A stretch of DNA of 64,000 nucleotides from Notoacmeibacter ruber (GTDB lineage Bacteria > Pseudomonadota > Alphaproteobacteria > Rhizobiales > Rhizobiaceae), in contig NZ_RCWN01000001.1 in the NCBI RefSeq assembly GCF_003668555.1, forward strand, positions 2,136,001 through 2,200,000, read 5' to 3'. This document shows, one piece after another, positions 1 to 9,610 of this stretch; position 1 is the stretch's first letter, and each line of letters starts with the position of its first letter. The notes beneath the pieces are model-generated. The model had not been told where the DNA came from and did no database searches. It saw only the letters and a list, made by a program, of their open reading frames with translations. The translations under genes and the position numbers were made by a program.

Positions 1-1
1 C

Positions 2-391
2 CCCCACCTCTACCCAAGCCATGTGCCGGAACGGGCACGCCGAAACGGCGCGCCTCTGGCGGAGCAGGAAGACGCCGTCGACGAAGCAGAAAGGAAAGAA
101 CGCCCCCTTCGCCTGCTCGATCCGGCCGAGGAGGTGCGCGTACTCTATGCCGTGCCGGAGGGACCGCCCGCCCAATTCGTCTGGCGCCGCCGCCCCCATC
201 GCATCGCTCGCTATCAGGGGCCCGAGCGGATCGCTCCGGAATGGTGGCGCGACCGGTCAGGAACGCGGCTTCGCGATTATTACAAGGTGGAAGACGCAAC
301 CGGCTGCCGGTTCTGGATCTATCGCGAAGGCCTGCACGATGACGGTCGCGGCAGCGAACCGCGCTGGTTCCTGCATGGCCTTTTTGCGTGA
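2..391 (+). CDS. imuB: ImuB (inactive Y-family polymerase), C-terminal fragment
   Basis: The reading frame is open from the first bases of the window to the stop at 389-391, so only the last 129 or so residues of a longer gene are present. The visible part ends in the WYR-rich tail (W-R-R-R-P-H-R-I then GPERIAPEWWR, YYKVED, FWIYREG, WFLHGLFA) that I recognise as the C-terminal extension of alphaproteobacterial ImuB proteins. ImuB is a catalytically dead Y-family polymerase that works as a hub, binding the beta clamp, ImuA and ImuC/DnaE2 during damage-induced mutagenesis. dnaE2 starts 9 bases after its stop, which is the usual imuA-imuB-dnaE2 order and supports the call. Active-site and clamp-binding regions lie outside the window. 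Confidence 0.85.
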   Translation, partial: PHLYPSHVPERARRNGAPLAEQEDAVDEAERKERPLRLLDPAEEVRVLYAVPEGPPAQFVWRRRPHRIARYQGPERIAPEWWRDRSGTRLRDYYKVEDATGCRFWIYREGLHDDGRGSEPRWFLHGLFA

Positions 392-400
392 GGCTGCACC

Positions 401-3400
401 ATGCCGCAGAACGACCACCAGCACCCGCGCAAGATGATCAGTGGAGACTTCACCGCTAACCCCCGCACGCCTTATGTCGAGCTCGGCGTGATGAGCGCCT
501 TCTCCTTTCTTCGCGGCGCCTCCGATGCAGCGGAACTGGTCGGCACCGCCTGGGCGCTTGGCTATGATGCTCTCGGCATTGCCGATATCAACAGCATGGC
601 CGGTGTGGTGCGCCTTCATGCCGATGCGGTGAAAGCCAATATCCGCCCGGTGATCGGCTGTCGCCTGCACCTGCTGACCGGCGAGGCCTTTCTGGCCTAT
701 CCGAGCGACCGCGCCGCCTATGGCCGGCTCTGCCGCCTGCTCTCCAAGGGAAAGATGAACGATGCCGAGGGCAACTGGCAGCAAAAGGGTGTGTGCGACA
801 TCACTTTGGGTAATCTGGCCGCCCATGCCGAAGGCACCCAGCTTATTCTTCTGCCGCCGGACGATCTGCCGGAGGATCTCTCCTACCTGACGGCCAGTCT
901 GCCGACGCTTCGTCATCTGGCGGCCTGCCACCATTATCGGGGCGATGACCGCGCACGCATCAACCGGCTCGACCGGATCGCCCGGCAGAACGGGTTGGGC
1001 CTGCTGGCCACCAACGACGTGCATTATCACGAGGCGGCGCGTCGCCCGCTGCAGGACATCATGACCTGCATCCGCGAAAAGACCACGATTCAGAAGGCCG
1101 GCTTCCTTCTCGACGCCAATGCCGAGCGGCATTTGAAGTCACCACAGGAGATGGTTCGCCTGTTCGCCGAATGGCCGCACGCTGTCGCCGCAACGCGCCA
1201 GGTTGCCGATGCCTGTCATTTCGACCTGAGAGAACTGGCCTATCACTATCCCAATGAAACAGTGCCTGAAGGCGAGACAGCGCAGAGCCAATTAGAGAAA
1301 CTGACCTGGGCCGGGGCGGCCAGACATTATCCGTCAGGCATTCCCGACAAGGTTCGAAAGACGCTGGACAAAGAATTGTCGCTGGTGCGGAAGAAGAAGA
1401 TTCCGCAATATTTTCTGACCATCCACGACATTGTGACGTTCGCGCGAGACCAGGGCATTCTCTGCCAGGGGCGCGGCTCGGCCGCCAACTCCGCTGTCTG
1501 CTATGTCCTCGACATCACCTCGGTCGACCCGGCCGAAAACGAAATGCTCTTCGAACGATTCATCAGCGAAGAGCGGGAGGAACCGCCCGATATCGACGTC
1601 GATTTCGAGCATGAGCGGCGCGAAGAGGTTATCCAGCATATCTATGAAAAATACGGGCGGCATCGTGCCGGCCTCTGTGCCACCGTCATCCACTATCGCC
1701 CCCGCTCCGCCATTCGTGAAGTCGGCAAGGCGATGGGCCTGTCGGAAGATGTAACGAGTGCGCTCGCCCGAACCGTCTGGGGCAGTTTCGGCCGCGAAAT
1801 GGGCGAAAAGAACGTCAATGAGGCGGGGCTCGACCTGTCCGACCCCATCCTGTCACGCACCATCCGTCTCGCCACGGAAATGATCGGCATGCCGCGCCAT
1901 CTCAGCCAGCATGTTGGCGGCTTTATCCTTACCGAAGGCCCATTGATAGACACCGTCCCCATCGGCAATGGCGCCATGGCCGACCGCAGCTTCATCGAAT
2001 GGGACAAGGACGATATCGATGAACTGCGCATCCTGAAGGTCGATGTGCTGGCGCTCGGCATGCTCACCTGCATCGGAAAATGCTTCGACCTGATCGCAGC
2101 CCATTACGGCAAGCGTTATGAGCTCGATACCGTGCCGAAGGAGGACACGGCAACCTACGAGATGCTTTGCCGCGCCGACAGCCTCGGCGTCTTCCAGGTC
2201 GAAAGCCGGGCGCAGATGAACATGCTGCCCCGCCTGAAGCCGAGAGAACTCTACGATCTGGTGATCGAGGTGGCGATCGTTCGGCCCGGACCGATTCAGG
2301 GCGATATGGTCCATCCCTATTTGAGGCGACGGAACAAGCAGGAGAAAGTCGACTACCCAAAGCCTGCCCCGCCGCACGATCCTGATGAGCTGAAGAACAT
2401 TCTGAAGCGAACGCTCGGCGTGCCGATCTTCCAGGAGCAGGCCATGAAAATCGCGCTCGAGGCTGCCCAGTTTTCGTCCGAGAAGGCCAACGAACTGCGC
2501 AAGGCCATGGCAACGTTCCGCTCCCGTGGCACGATCGGCGCGCTTCAGAACGAAATGATCGAAGGCATGGTAAAGCGCGGCTACGAAGAAAGTTTCGCGC
2601 GGCGATGCTTCGATCAGATCAAGGGCTTCGGCGAATACGGTTTCCCGGAGAGCCATGCGGCCAGCTTTGCCAAGCTGGTCTACATCTCGTCCTGGCTGAA
2701 GTGTCATTACCCGGATGCCTTCGCCGCCGCGCTTCTCAATTCGCAGCCCATGGGCTTTTACGCGCCGGCGCAAATCGTCCGCGACGCGCGCGAACACGGC
2801 ATCGAGGTACGCGAGGCGGACGTCAATTATAGCGCGTGGGACAACACGCTGGAGCCATCCGGGACAGGCTGGGCGCTAAGGCTTGGCTTCCGGCAGATCG
2901 AAGGACTGGGCAAAGAAGCCGCAGCCCGGCTGGGTGCAGCCCGCGAAGCACCGTACGAGACGGTTGAAAGCCTGAAAAGCCGTGCCGGCCTTGCCAGTGG
3001 TGCGATCCATACGCTGGCCGCAGCAGACGCTTTTCGTTCGATGGGGCTGGACCGTCGCGCCGCGCTGTGGGAAGCGCGTGCCATTCGCGATGCACCGGAC
3101 CTGCCATTGTTCCGTCAGGAGCACGATGAAGGAAAAGAACAGCCGGTCCTGCTGCCGGCCATGTCGATCTGCGAACATGTGGTTGCCGATTACCAGACCA
3201 CGCGTTTGTCCCTGAAACAGCATCCCATGCACTTTCTGCGCAAGTCGATGGAGCGGCAGGGCTATAGGACGGCGGCGGATTTGAAAGCGCTGCGATCGGG
3301 CGCGCGCCTCAAGCTCGCCGGCCTGGTCCTGATCCGTCAGCGGCCCGGCAGCGCCAAGGGTGTTTGCTTCATCACGCTGGAGGATGAAACCGGCGTTGCC

Positions 3401-3679
3401 AATCTCGTCGTCTGGCCGAAAGTGATGGAAACATTCCGCAAGGCGGTCATGACGGCCCGTCTGATGGCGGTGGAAGGCTCGATCCAGAGGGATGCCGATG
3501 TGATCCATGTCGTCGCACGACGGTTGACCGACCGCAGCGACGCACTGGAACGGCTTTCAGAAGGACGGCTCGCAGCTCAGCTCTGCCGGGCCGATCATGT
3601 CACAAACCCGTTGCCACCCATGCAGATGCGCCACCCGCGCCAGGCACGCATCATTCCAAAATCCCGTGATTTCCATTGA
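401..3679 (+). CDS. dnaE2: Error-prone DNA polymerase DnaE2 (ImuC)
   Basis: A 1092-residue C-family DNA polymerase of the size usual for DnaE2, shorter than replicative DnaE1. The N-terminal PHP domain begins at YVELGVMSAFSFLRGAS (about residue 25). The catalytic aspartates are visible in PDIDVDF (D397, D399, D401). A C-terminal OB-fold lies around residues 970-1040 (LVLIRQRPGSAKGVCFITLED). It extends damaged or mismatched primer ends in SOS mutagenesis together with ImuB. The ATG at 401 follows a GAGG in the imuB tail and sits 9 bases after its stop, so the two are translated from one message. The promoter and LexA box would be upstream of imuA, outside the window. Confidence 0.95.
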   Translation: MPQNDHQHPRKMISGDFTANPRTPYVELGVMSAFSFLRGASDAAELVGTAWALGYDALGIADINSMAGVVRLHADAVKANIRPVIGCRLHLLTGEAFLAYPSDRAAYGRLCRLLSKGKMNDAEGNWQQKGVCDITLGNLAAHAEGTQLILLPPDDLPEDLSYLTASLPTLRHLAACHHYRGDDRARINRLDRIARQNGLGLLATNDVHYHEAARRPLQDIMTCIREKTTIQKAGFLLDANAERHLKSPQEMVRLFAEWPHAVAATRQVADACHFDLRELAYHYPNETVPEGETAQSQLEKLTWAGAARHYPSGIPDKVRKTLDKELSLVRKKKIPQYFLTIHDIVTFARDQGILCQGRGSAANSAVCYVLDITSVDPAENEMLFERFISEEREEPPDIDVDFEHERREEVIQHIYEKYGRHRAGLCATVIHYRPRSAIREVGKAMGLSEDVTSALARTVWGSFGREMGEKNVNEAGLDLSDPILSRTIRLATEMIGMPRHLSQHVGGFILTEGPLIDTVPIGNGAMADRSFIEWDKDDIDELRILKVDVLALGMLTCIGKCFDLIAAHYGKRYELDTVPKEDTATYEMLCRADSLGVFQVESRAQMNMLPRLKPRELYDLVIEVAIVRPGPIQGDMVHPYLRRRNKQEKVDYPKPAPPHDPDELKNILKRTLGVPIFQEQAMKIALEAAQFSSEKANELRKAMATFRSRGTIGALQNEMIEGMVKRGYEESFARRCFDQIKGFGEYGFPESHAASFAKLVYISSWLKCHYPDAFAAALLNSQPMGFYAPAQIVRDAREHGIEVREADVNYSAWDNTLEPSGTGWALRLGFRQIEGLGKEAAARLGAAREAPYETVESLKSRAGLASGAIHTLAAADAFRSMGLDRRAALWEARAIRDAPDLPLFRQEHDEGKEQPVLLPAMSICEHVVADYQTTRLSLKQHPMHFLRKSMERQGYRTAADLKALRSGARLKLAGLVLIRQRPGSAKGVCFITLEDETGVANLVVWPKVMETFRKAVMTARLMAVEGSIQRDADVIHVVARRLTDRSDALERLSEGRLAAQLCRADHVTNPLPPMQMRHPRQARIIPKSRDFH

Positions 3680-3935
3680 ACCGGAAAGCGTCACTTTCAC
3701 AAATCAGCGGCGTTGTGAAGATCATTGAATCCGTCCTTGAAGCCCCCGAGGAAAAAAACGGCTTTTGTGGATGGTGGATCAAGGAATCTCTGCCTTACCA
3801 AAGGGCATGACTTGTCATCAGCCCAATTCTGTCGTTTGTTGCACGCCAAGGCTGCGCCCTTCGAGCGATTACCGCCGGGGATGAGACGCGGCCCTTGCCA
3901 AGAAGCAAGATGTTCCAATTGGGAGATTCCATACG

Positions 3936-5540
3936 ATGAAACTCAGCCGTAAAGTTCTGGCAGCCACCGCTTTGTCCGCTGCCATGGCCGCCGGCTTGCC
4001 TCTGGCCGCCCAGGCCAAGACGCTCGTCTATTGCTCCGAAGGCTCGCCCGAAGGCTTCGACCCGGCTCTCTATACCGCCGGCACCACCTTCGATGCGTCC
4101 TCCAAGCCGGTCTATAACCGTCTGGTCCAGTTCAAACCCGGCACGACCGAGCTGGAAAACGGCCTCGCCGAAAGCTACGAGGTTTCCGACGACGGCCTGG
4201 AATACACCTTCCATCTTCGCCCAGGCGTGAAGTTTCATTCCACCGACTATTTTACGCCGAGCCGCGAATTCAACGCCGACGACGTGATTTTCTCCTTCGA
4301 GCGGCAGATGAATGAAGACAACCCTTTCCATCAGTATGTGGAAGGCGCGTCATGGGAATATTTCAACGGCATGAGCATGCCGGACCTCATCGAGTCGATC
4401 GAGAAGGTCGACGATATGACGGTGAAATTCACCCTCACCCGTCCGGAAGCGCCCTTCGTCGCCAACCTCGCCATGGATTTCGCGTCCATCCTGTCGAAGG
4501 AGTATTCCGACCAGCTGGCTGAAGCCGGTAATGAAGCGCAGCTCAATCAGCAGCCGATCGGCACCGGTCCGTTCCAGTTCGTTGCCTATCAGCCCGATGC
4601 CGTCATTCGCTACAAGGCCAACCCGGACTATTTCCGCGGCAAGCAGCCGATCGACGACCTCGTTTTCGCCATCACGACCGACACCTCGGTCCGCCAGCAG
4701 AAGCTGCAGGCCGGCGAATGCCAGATCATGCCCTATCCGAACCCGGCCGATATCGAGAGCCTGAAGTCGAACGACGACCTGACCGTGATGGAGCAGGAAG
4801 GGCTGAACGTCGGCTACATGGCCTACAACACCAAGATGGAGCCCTTCGACAAGCCAGAAGTGCGCAAGGCGCTCAATATGGCGATCAACAAGGAAGCCAT
4901 TCTCGACGTCGTCTTCCAGGGTGCCGGCGAGGCCGCGAAGAACCCGATCCCGCCGACAATGTGGTCCTACAACGAGGCGATCGAGGACGACGCATACGAT
5001 CCGGAGCAGGCCAAGAAGATGCTGCAAGAAGCCGGCGTCGAAAACCTTTCCATGAAGGTCTGGGCGATGCCGGTAGCCCGTCCGTACAACCCGAATGCCC
5101 GCCGCATGGCCGAGCTGATCCAGGAGGATTTCAGCAAGGTCGGCGTCGATGTGGAAATCGTCTCCTATGAATGGGGCGAGTATCTGGAACGTTCGAAGGC
5201 CGAAGATCGTGACGGTGCCGTCCTACTCGGTTGGACGGGCGACAATGGTGACCCGGACAACTTCCTCGCCGTTCTGCTTGGCTGCGATGCAGTCGGTGGC
5301 TCCAACCGCGCCCAGTGGTGCAATGAAGAGTTCAACGACCTGATCACCAAGGCCAAGTCCGGCACGCAGGAAGAGCGCGCCGAGCTCTACAAGCAGGCTC
5401 AGGAAGTCTTCAAACGGGAGGCGCCCTGGGCGACCATCGCTCACTCCGTGACGGTCATGCCGATGAGCAACAAGGTCACCGGCTATAAACAGGATCCGCT
5501 CGGAGGCCATGCTTTCGAGGGTGTGGATCTCGAAGACTAA
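3936..5540 (+). CDS. dppA: Dipeptide ABC transporter, periplasmic binding protein DppA
   Basis: A 534-residue family 5 solute-binding protein. Residues 1-27 form a classic Sec signal peptide (KLSRKV, hydrophobic core, AQA cleavage site before KTLVYCSEGSPEGFDP). The mature start YCSEGSPEGFDP and the blocks RPEAPFVANLAMDFASILSKEY and IPPTMWSYN (near residue 344) closely resemble Escherichia coli DppA as I remember it, which makes dipeptides (or haem/5-aminolevulinate bound by DppA) the likely ligand rather than oligopeptides. It heads an operon with two permeases and two ATPases in order. A perfect GC-rich hairpin follows the stop before dppB, consistent with higher expression of the binding protein than of the membrane parts. 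Confidence 0.93.
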   Translation: MKLSRKVLAATALSAAMAAGLPLAAQAKTLVYCSEGSPEGFDPALYTAGTTFDASSKPVYNRLVQFKPGTTELENGLAESYEVSDDGLEYTFHLRPGVKFHSTDYFTPSREFNADDVIFSFERQMNEDNPFHQYVEGASWEYFNGMSMPDLIESIEKVDDMTVKFTLTRPEAPFVANLAMDFASILSKEYSDQLAEAGNEAQLNQQPIGTGPFQFVAYQPDAVIRYKANPDYFRGKQPIDDLVFAITTDTSVRQQKLQAGECQIMPYPNPADIESLKSNDDLTVMEQEGLNVGYMAYNTKMEPFDKPEVRKALNMAINKEAILDVVFQGAGEAAKNPIPPTMWSYNEAIEDDAYDPEQAKKMLQEAGVENLSMKVWAMPVARPYNPNARRMAELIQEDFSKVGVDVEIVSYEWGEYLERSKAEDRDGAVLLGWTGDNGDPDNFLAVLLGCDAVGGSNRAQWCNEEFNDLITKAKSGTQEERAELYKQAQEVFKREAPWATIAHSVTVMPMSNKVTGYKQDPLGGHAFEGVDLED

Positions 5541-5548
5541 AACGAAAC

Positions 5549-5570
5549 GGCCGGGCCTCAGGGCCCGGCC
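5549..5570 (+). other. Intergenic hairpin after dppA
   Basis: Arms GGCCGGGC and GCCCGGCC (8 bp, perfect) flank a 6-base loop. No run of T follows, so it is more likely an mRNA 3'-end stabiliser or partial terminator than a full terminator. It separates the binding-protein gene from the permease genes. Confidence 0.6.
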
Positions 5571-5588
5571 TCTTCCATCAGAACAGAC

Positions 5589-6593
5589 ATGCTACGCTTT
5601 TTCCTCAAGCGCTTCGGACTGCTGATCCCGACCTTTATCGGCGTTTCGATCGTCACTTTTGCATTCATTCGTCTCATTCCCGGCGATCCCATCCTGATGC
5701 TGGCTGGCGAGCGCGGTATGAGCGCGGAGCGCTATGCCGAACTGCGCGCGCTCTACGGCTACGACCAGCCGCTCTTCATGCAGTATTTCGACTATGTGTG
5801 GAGCGCCCTGCAGGGTGATCTCGGCACATCGGTCGTCACCAAGCGCCCGGTTCTGGAAGAGTTCTTCACGCTCTTCCCGGCCACGATCGAGCTGGCATTC
5901 GTCGCCATCATCATCGCGGTGGCCGTGGGCATCCCGGTCGGTGTGCTGGCCGCCGTGAAACGCGGCTCGTGGCTCGATCAAAGCCTGATGGGCGTAGCGC
6001 TAGTGGGCTACTCCATGCCGATCTTCTGGTGGGGCCTTCTGCTCATCATCCTGTTTTCCGGCATTCTTCAGTGGACGCCTGTCTCGGGCCGTATTTCGCT
6101 TCTCTATTTCTTCCCGCAGGTGACAGGTTTCATGCTGATCGACAGCCTGCTGTCGGGACAGGAGGGCGCGTTCCTTTCAGCGCTCAGCCATCTCATCCTG
6201 CCATCGGTCGTGCTGGCGACGATTCCGCTCGCGGTTATCGCGCGTCAGACGCGTTCGGCCATGCTCGAAGTTCTGGGTGAGGATTATGTCCGAACCGCAC
6301 GTGCCAAGGGGATGCCGCCCCGCCGCGTGATCGGCCTGCATGCGCTCAGAAATGCGCTCATTCCTGTCATCACCACCATTGGCCTGCAGGTAGGGGTGCT
6401 GCTCGCCGGCGCCATCCTGACGGAAACGATCTTTTCCTGGCCGGGCATCGGCAAGTGGATGGTCGATAGCGTTTTCAAGCGCGATTATGCCGTCGTTCAG
6501 GGTGGGCTGCTGCTGATCGCGGGCATCATCATGATCGTCAACCTGCTTGTCGACGTCGCCTATGGCCTCGTCAATCCACGTATCCGGCACTGA
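5589..6593 (+). CDS. dppB: Dipeptide ABC transporter permease DppB
   Basis: A 334-residue inner-membrane permease with about six hydrophobic segments. The first is at residues 9-29, and the family-typical N-terminal periplasmic region reads RLIPGDPILMLAGERG. The cytoplasmic EAA loop is visible as EDYVRTARAKGMPPRRVIGLHALRNA (about residues 236-260), the contact surface for the ATPases. It pairs with DppC to form the channel. The gene starts 48 bases after dppA, on the far side of the intergenic hairpin, and ends 9 bases before dppC. Confidence 0.93.
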   Translation: MLRFFLKRFGLLIPTFIGVSIVTFAFIRLIPGDPILMLAGERGMSAERYAELRALYGYDQPLFMQYFDYVWSALQGDLGTSVVTKRPVLEEFFTLFPATIELAFVAIIIAVAVGIPVGVLAAVKRGSWLDQSLMGVALVGYSMPIFWWGLLLIILFSGILQWTPVSGRISLLYFFPQVTGFMLIDSLLSGQEGAFLSALSHLILPSVVLATIPLAVIARQTRSAMLEVLGEDYVRTARAKGMPPRRVIGLHALRNALIPVITTIGLQVGVLLAGAILTETIFSWPGIGKWMVDSVFKRDYAVVQGGLLLIAGIIMIVNLLVDVAYGLVNPRIRH

Positions 6594-6602
6594 GGAACCA
6601 TC

Positions 6603-7538
6603 ATGGTCCATGTCGAAGCTCAGGAAAGCGACGCGCATACCAAACCCGTCGGAGAGGTGACCGTCTGGTCCATCCGCCGGCAGCGGGCGCGCGAATTCTG
6701 GCATTATTTCTCTCGCAACAAGGGCGCCGTGATCGGCCTGATCGTCTTCGCGACCATCGTCCTGATCGCCATCTTTGCACCGTTGATCGCACCCTATGAT
6801 CCCGCCGCTCAGGACCGCGGTGCACTGCTCCTTCCGCCCTTCTGGCAGGAGGGAGGCACCAGCGCATATCTGCTGGGCACGGACGCGGTTGGCCGCGATC
6901 TGCTGTCACGCCTCATCTACGGCGCGCGCTTCTCGCTCTTTGTCGGGCTTTTCGTCGTCGCCCTCTCGGTTTCCGTCGGCGTCATCATCGGCCTGATCGC
7001 CGGATGGTTCGGCGGCTGGATCGATACCGCGATCATGCGGATCATGGATGTGATCCTGGCTTTCCCATCCCTTCTGCTGGCGCTCGTGCTTGTCGCCATT
7101 CTGGGACCGGGCCTCATCAATGCGATGATCGCCATCGCGCTCATCCTTCAGCCGCACTTTGTGCGTCTGACGCGCGGTTCCGTCCTGGCAGAAAAGAGAC
7201 GTGAATATGTGACGAGTGCCGAAGTGGCCGGCGCCGGGCCGCTTCGTCTGATGTTCGTCACCATTTTGCCGAACTGTCTGGCACCGCTGATCGTGCAGGG
7301 CACGCTCGCCTTTTCCAATGCCATTCTCGACGCTGCGGCGCTCGGCTTCCTTGGCATGGGCGCCCAGCCGCCCACACCGGAATGGGGCACCATGCTGGCC
7401 GAGGCCCGCGAATTCATTCTTCGCGCATGGTGGGTCGTCACCTTTCCGGGCCTCGCCATTCTCGCAACCGTCCTCGCCATCAATCTGATGGGCGATGGTT
7501 TGCGTGACGCCCTCGATCCCAAACTGCGGGAGAGCTGA
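6603..7538 (+). CDS. dppC: Dipeptide ABC transporter permease DppC
   Basis: A 311-residue second permease of the peptide transporter. It has a hydrophilic N-terminal 40 residues ending in ARRN-like positively charged sequence (REFWHYFSRNKGAVIGL), then six membrane spans. A DppC-type loop LLGTDAVGRDLLSRLIYGAR sits between spans 1 and 2. The EAA loop is at RREYVTSAEVAGAGPLRLMF. The segment ALGFLGMGAQPPTPEWGTML near the C-terminus is a hallmark of DppC/OppC proteins. It follows dppB by 9 bases and is followed 4 bases later by dppD. Confidence 0.93.
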   Translation: MVHVEAQESDAHTKPVGEVTVWSIRRQRAREFWHYFSRNKGAVIGLIVFATIVLIAIFAPLIAPYDPAAQDRGALLLPPFWQEGGTSAYLLGTDAVGRDLLSRLIYGARFSLFVGLFVVALSVSVGVIIGLIAGWFGGWIDTAIMRIMDVILAFPSLLLALVLVAILGPGLINAMIAIALILQPHFVRLTRGSVLAEKRREYVTSAEVAGAGPLRLMFVTILPNCLAPLIVQGTLAFSNAILDAAALGFLGMGAQPPTPEWGTMLAEAREFILRAWWVVTFPGLAILATVLAINLMGDGLRDALDPKLRES

Positions 7539-7542
7539 CGCC

Positions 7543-8565
7543 ATGGCTCTTCTTAACATTGAAAATCTCTCCGTCACCTTCGCCACGGCCTCCGGTCCGT
7601 TCCGTGCGGTCGACAACGTCTCGCTATCTTGCGACGGCGGCGACATTCTTTCGATCGTCGGGGAGAGCGGCTCCGGCAAGTCGGTCTCCATGCTGGCGCT
7701 GATGGGTCTTCTGCCCTTCACGGCCACGGTGACGGCCGACCGGCTGGAATTTGACGGCAATGATCTGCTGACGATGAAGACGCGCGAGCGCAGGAAGCTG
7801 CTTGGCCGTGACATCGCCATGATCTTTCAGGAGCCGATGAGCAGCCTCAATCCCTGCTTTACCGTCGGCTTCCAGATCGGTGAATCCCTGCGCAAGCATC
7901 TCGGCCTTGGTCGAACCGAACGCAAGGAGCGGACGATCGAACTTCTGTCGCTTGTCGGCATCCCTTCGCCCGAGACACGCCTGTCGCAATTTCCGCACCA
8001 GCTTTCCGGCGGCATGAGCCAGCGCGTCATGATCGCCATGGCGCTCGCCTGCGATCCGAAGCTCCTCATTGCCGACGAGCCGACCACCGCGCTCGACGTC
8101 ACCATCCAGGCACAGATTCTGGACCTGCTCGGAAATCTTCAGCGCGAACGCGGCATGGCGCTCATTCTGATTACCCACGATATGGGCGTCGTGGCCGAGA
8201 CGGCTCAGCGCGTTCACGTGCAATATGCAGGCCAGCGAGTCGAAGAGCAGGATGTACGCCCGCTCTTCGAAAACCCGCATCACCCCTACACGGCGGCACT
8301 GCTCTCCGCCCTGCCGGAGCGGGCCACGAAACATGGCCGTCTGCCTGCCATTCCCGGCAAGGTGCCGGGCGCCGATGACAGGCCGACCGGCTGCCTCTTC
8401 TCGCCCCGCTGTGCGTTCGCCACCGACCTTTGCCGGCGTACCGTCGAGCGACAGGGTACGGAATTCGGACATGCATTGTGCAACTATCCGCTGGAACAGG
8501 GCGTCCCGCGCGGGCACCCCTACCCCACGCCCGTTGGTCAGGCAATGGCGGAGTTGACGGAATGA
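7543..8565 (+). CDS. dppD: Dipeptide ABC transporter ATP-binding protein DppD
   Basis: A 340-residue ATPase. The start is placed at the ATG at 7543, directly after dppC, because the protein sequence begins there as expected for the family (MALLNIENLSVTF). Walker A is GESGSGKS (residues 40-47), the Q-loop follows in MIFQEPMSSLNP, the signature is LSGGMSQR, and Walker B is LLIADEPTTALDVT. The C-terminal oligopeptide-transporter extension carries cysteines in GCLFSPRCAFATDLCRR, which in DppD/OppD relatives bind an iron-sulfur cluster. Its stop codon overlaps the start of dppF as ATGA, implying coupled translation. Confidence 0.93.
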   Translation: MALLNIENLSVTFATASGPFRAVDNVSLSCDGGDILSIVGESGSGKSVSMLALMGLLPFTATVTADRLEFDGNDLLTMKTRERRKLLGRDIAMIFQEPMSSLNPCFTVGFQIGESLRKHLGLGRTERKERTIELLSLVGIPSPETRLSQFPHQLSGGMSQRVMIAMALACDPKLLIADEPTTALDVTIQAQILDLLGNLQRERGMALILITHDMGVVAETAQRVHVQYAGQRVEEQDVRPLFENPHHPYTAALLSALPERATKHGRLPAIPGKVPGADDRPTGCLFSPRCAFATDLCRRTVERQGTEFGHALCNYPLEQGVPRGHPYPTPVGQAMAELTE

Positions 8566-9590
8566 GCATGGCGCAAACCACCAGCGAAACACCGGTCCTT
8601 CGCACGCGCCACGTCGGCAGCGAAGAGCCCCTTCTGATCGCCCGCGACCTGAAGCAACGCTACGAAGTTGCCCGCGGTTTATTCCGCGAGAGTGGCACCG
8701 TTCACGCCGTGGATGGCGTCTCCTTCGATCTCTACGCCGGGCGGACGCTCGCGGTTGTCGGAGAAAGCGGCTGCGGCAAATCGACGCTTGGCCGTATGGT
8801 CACGATGATCGAGGCTCCGGCCGAAGGCAGCATCACCATCGACGGCAAGCCGCTCGACAGGTCTTCAGCGGAAATGCGCAAGGCGGTCCAGATCGTCTTC
8901 CAGAACCCTTATGGATCCCTCAATCCGCGTCAGAAGATCGGTGCGATCCTTGAAGAGCCTCTCAAGATCAATACCGATGACGATGCACCGACGCGCCAGC
9001 GCAAGGCAAAAGCCATGCTGGAACGCGTCGGCCTGCGCGCCGAGCACTATCAGCGCTTTCCGCACATGTTTTCGGGCGGCCAGCGCCAGCGCATCGCCAT
9101 CGCGCGCGCCCTCATGCTCAATCCGAAGGTGCTGGTCCTCGACGAGCCCGTCTCGGCACTGGACGTTTCCATCCAGGCTCAGGTCCTGAACATCCTGATG
9201 GATCTTCAGGATGAGTTCGGTCTCGCCTACCTTTTCATCAGCCATGACCTGTCCGTCGTCCGGCACATCGCCGACGAGATCATGGTCATGTATCTTGGCA
9301 AGCCGGTCGAGGTCGGTGAGGCCGAGACGGTCTTCAACCAGCCGCGCCATCCCTATACCGCCGCGCTGCTCTCCGCCACGCCGGTGGCCGATCCATTCGC
9401 GCAGAAGAACCGTATCCGTCTTGAGGGTGAATTGCCGTCTCCTCTCAATCCGCCGACCGGCTGCAACTTCAATCCGCGCTGCTTCAATGTGCTGGAGAAA
9501 TGCGGCAGCCAGGAGCCGCCATTGGAGCCTGTCGACGAACGTCTTTGCGCCTGCTTCAACCCCGTCACCGAGAAGGTGGAAGGGGCCTAG
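8562..9590 (+). CDS. dppF: Dipeptide ABC transporter ATP-binding protein DppF
   Basis: A 342-residue partner ATPase to DppD. The start is taken as the ATG that overlaps the dppD stop (ATGA). Walker A is GESGCGKS (residues 68-75), the Q-loop is IVFQNPYGSLNPR, the signature is FSGGQRQR, and Walker B is VLVLDEPVSALDVS. The C-terminus has the peptide-transporter extension GCNFNPRCFNVLEKC. It closes the dppABCDF operon; 20 bases separate it from the convergent guanine deaminase gene and no convincing terminator is visible there. Confidence 0.93.
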   Translation: MSMAQTTSETPVLRTRHVGSEEPLLIARDLKQRYEVARGLFRESGTVHAVDGVSFDLYAGRTLAVVGESGCGKSTLGRMVTMIEAPAEGSITIDGKPLDRSSAEMRKAVQIVFQNPYGSLNPRQKIGAILEEPLKINTDDDAPTRQRKAKAMLERVGLRAEHYQRFPHMFSGGQRQRIAIARALMLNPKVLVLDEPVSALDVSIQAQVLNILMDLQDEFGLAYLFISHDLSVVRHIADEIMVMYLGKPVEVGEAETVFNQPRHPYTAALLSATPVADPFAQKNRIRLEGELPSPLNPPTGCNFNPRCFNVLEKCGSQEPPLEPVDERLCACFNPVTEKVEGA

Positions 9591-9610
9591 CGAAACAAAG
9601 CGTTTCAGCT

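Noticed and set aside
3680..3935. Regulatory site before dppA
   Set aside because: No dyad, convincing promoter pair or known operator could be supported in this gap.
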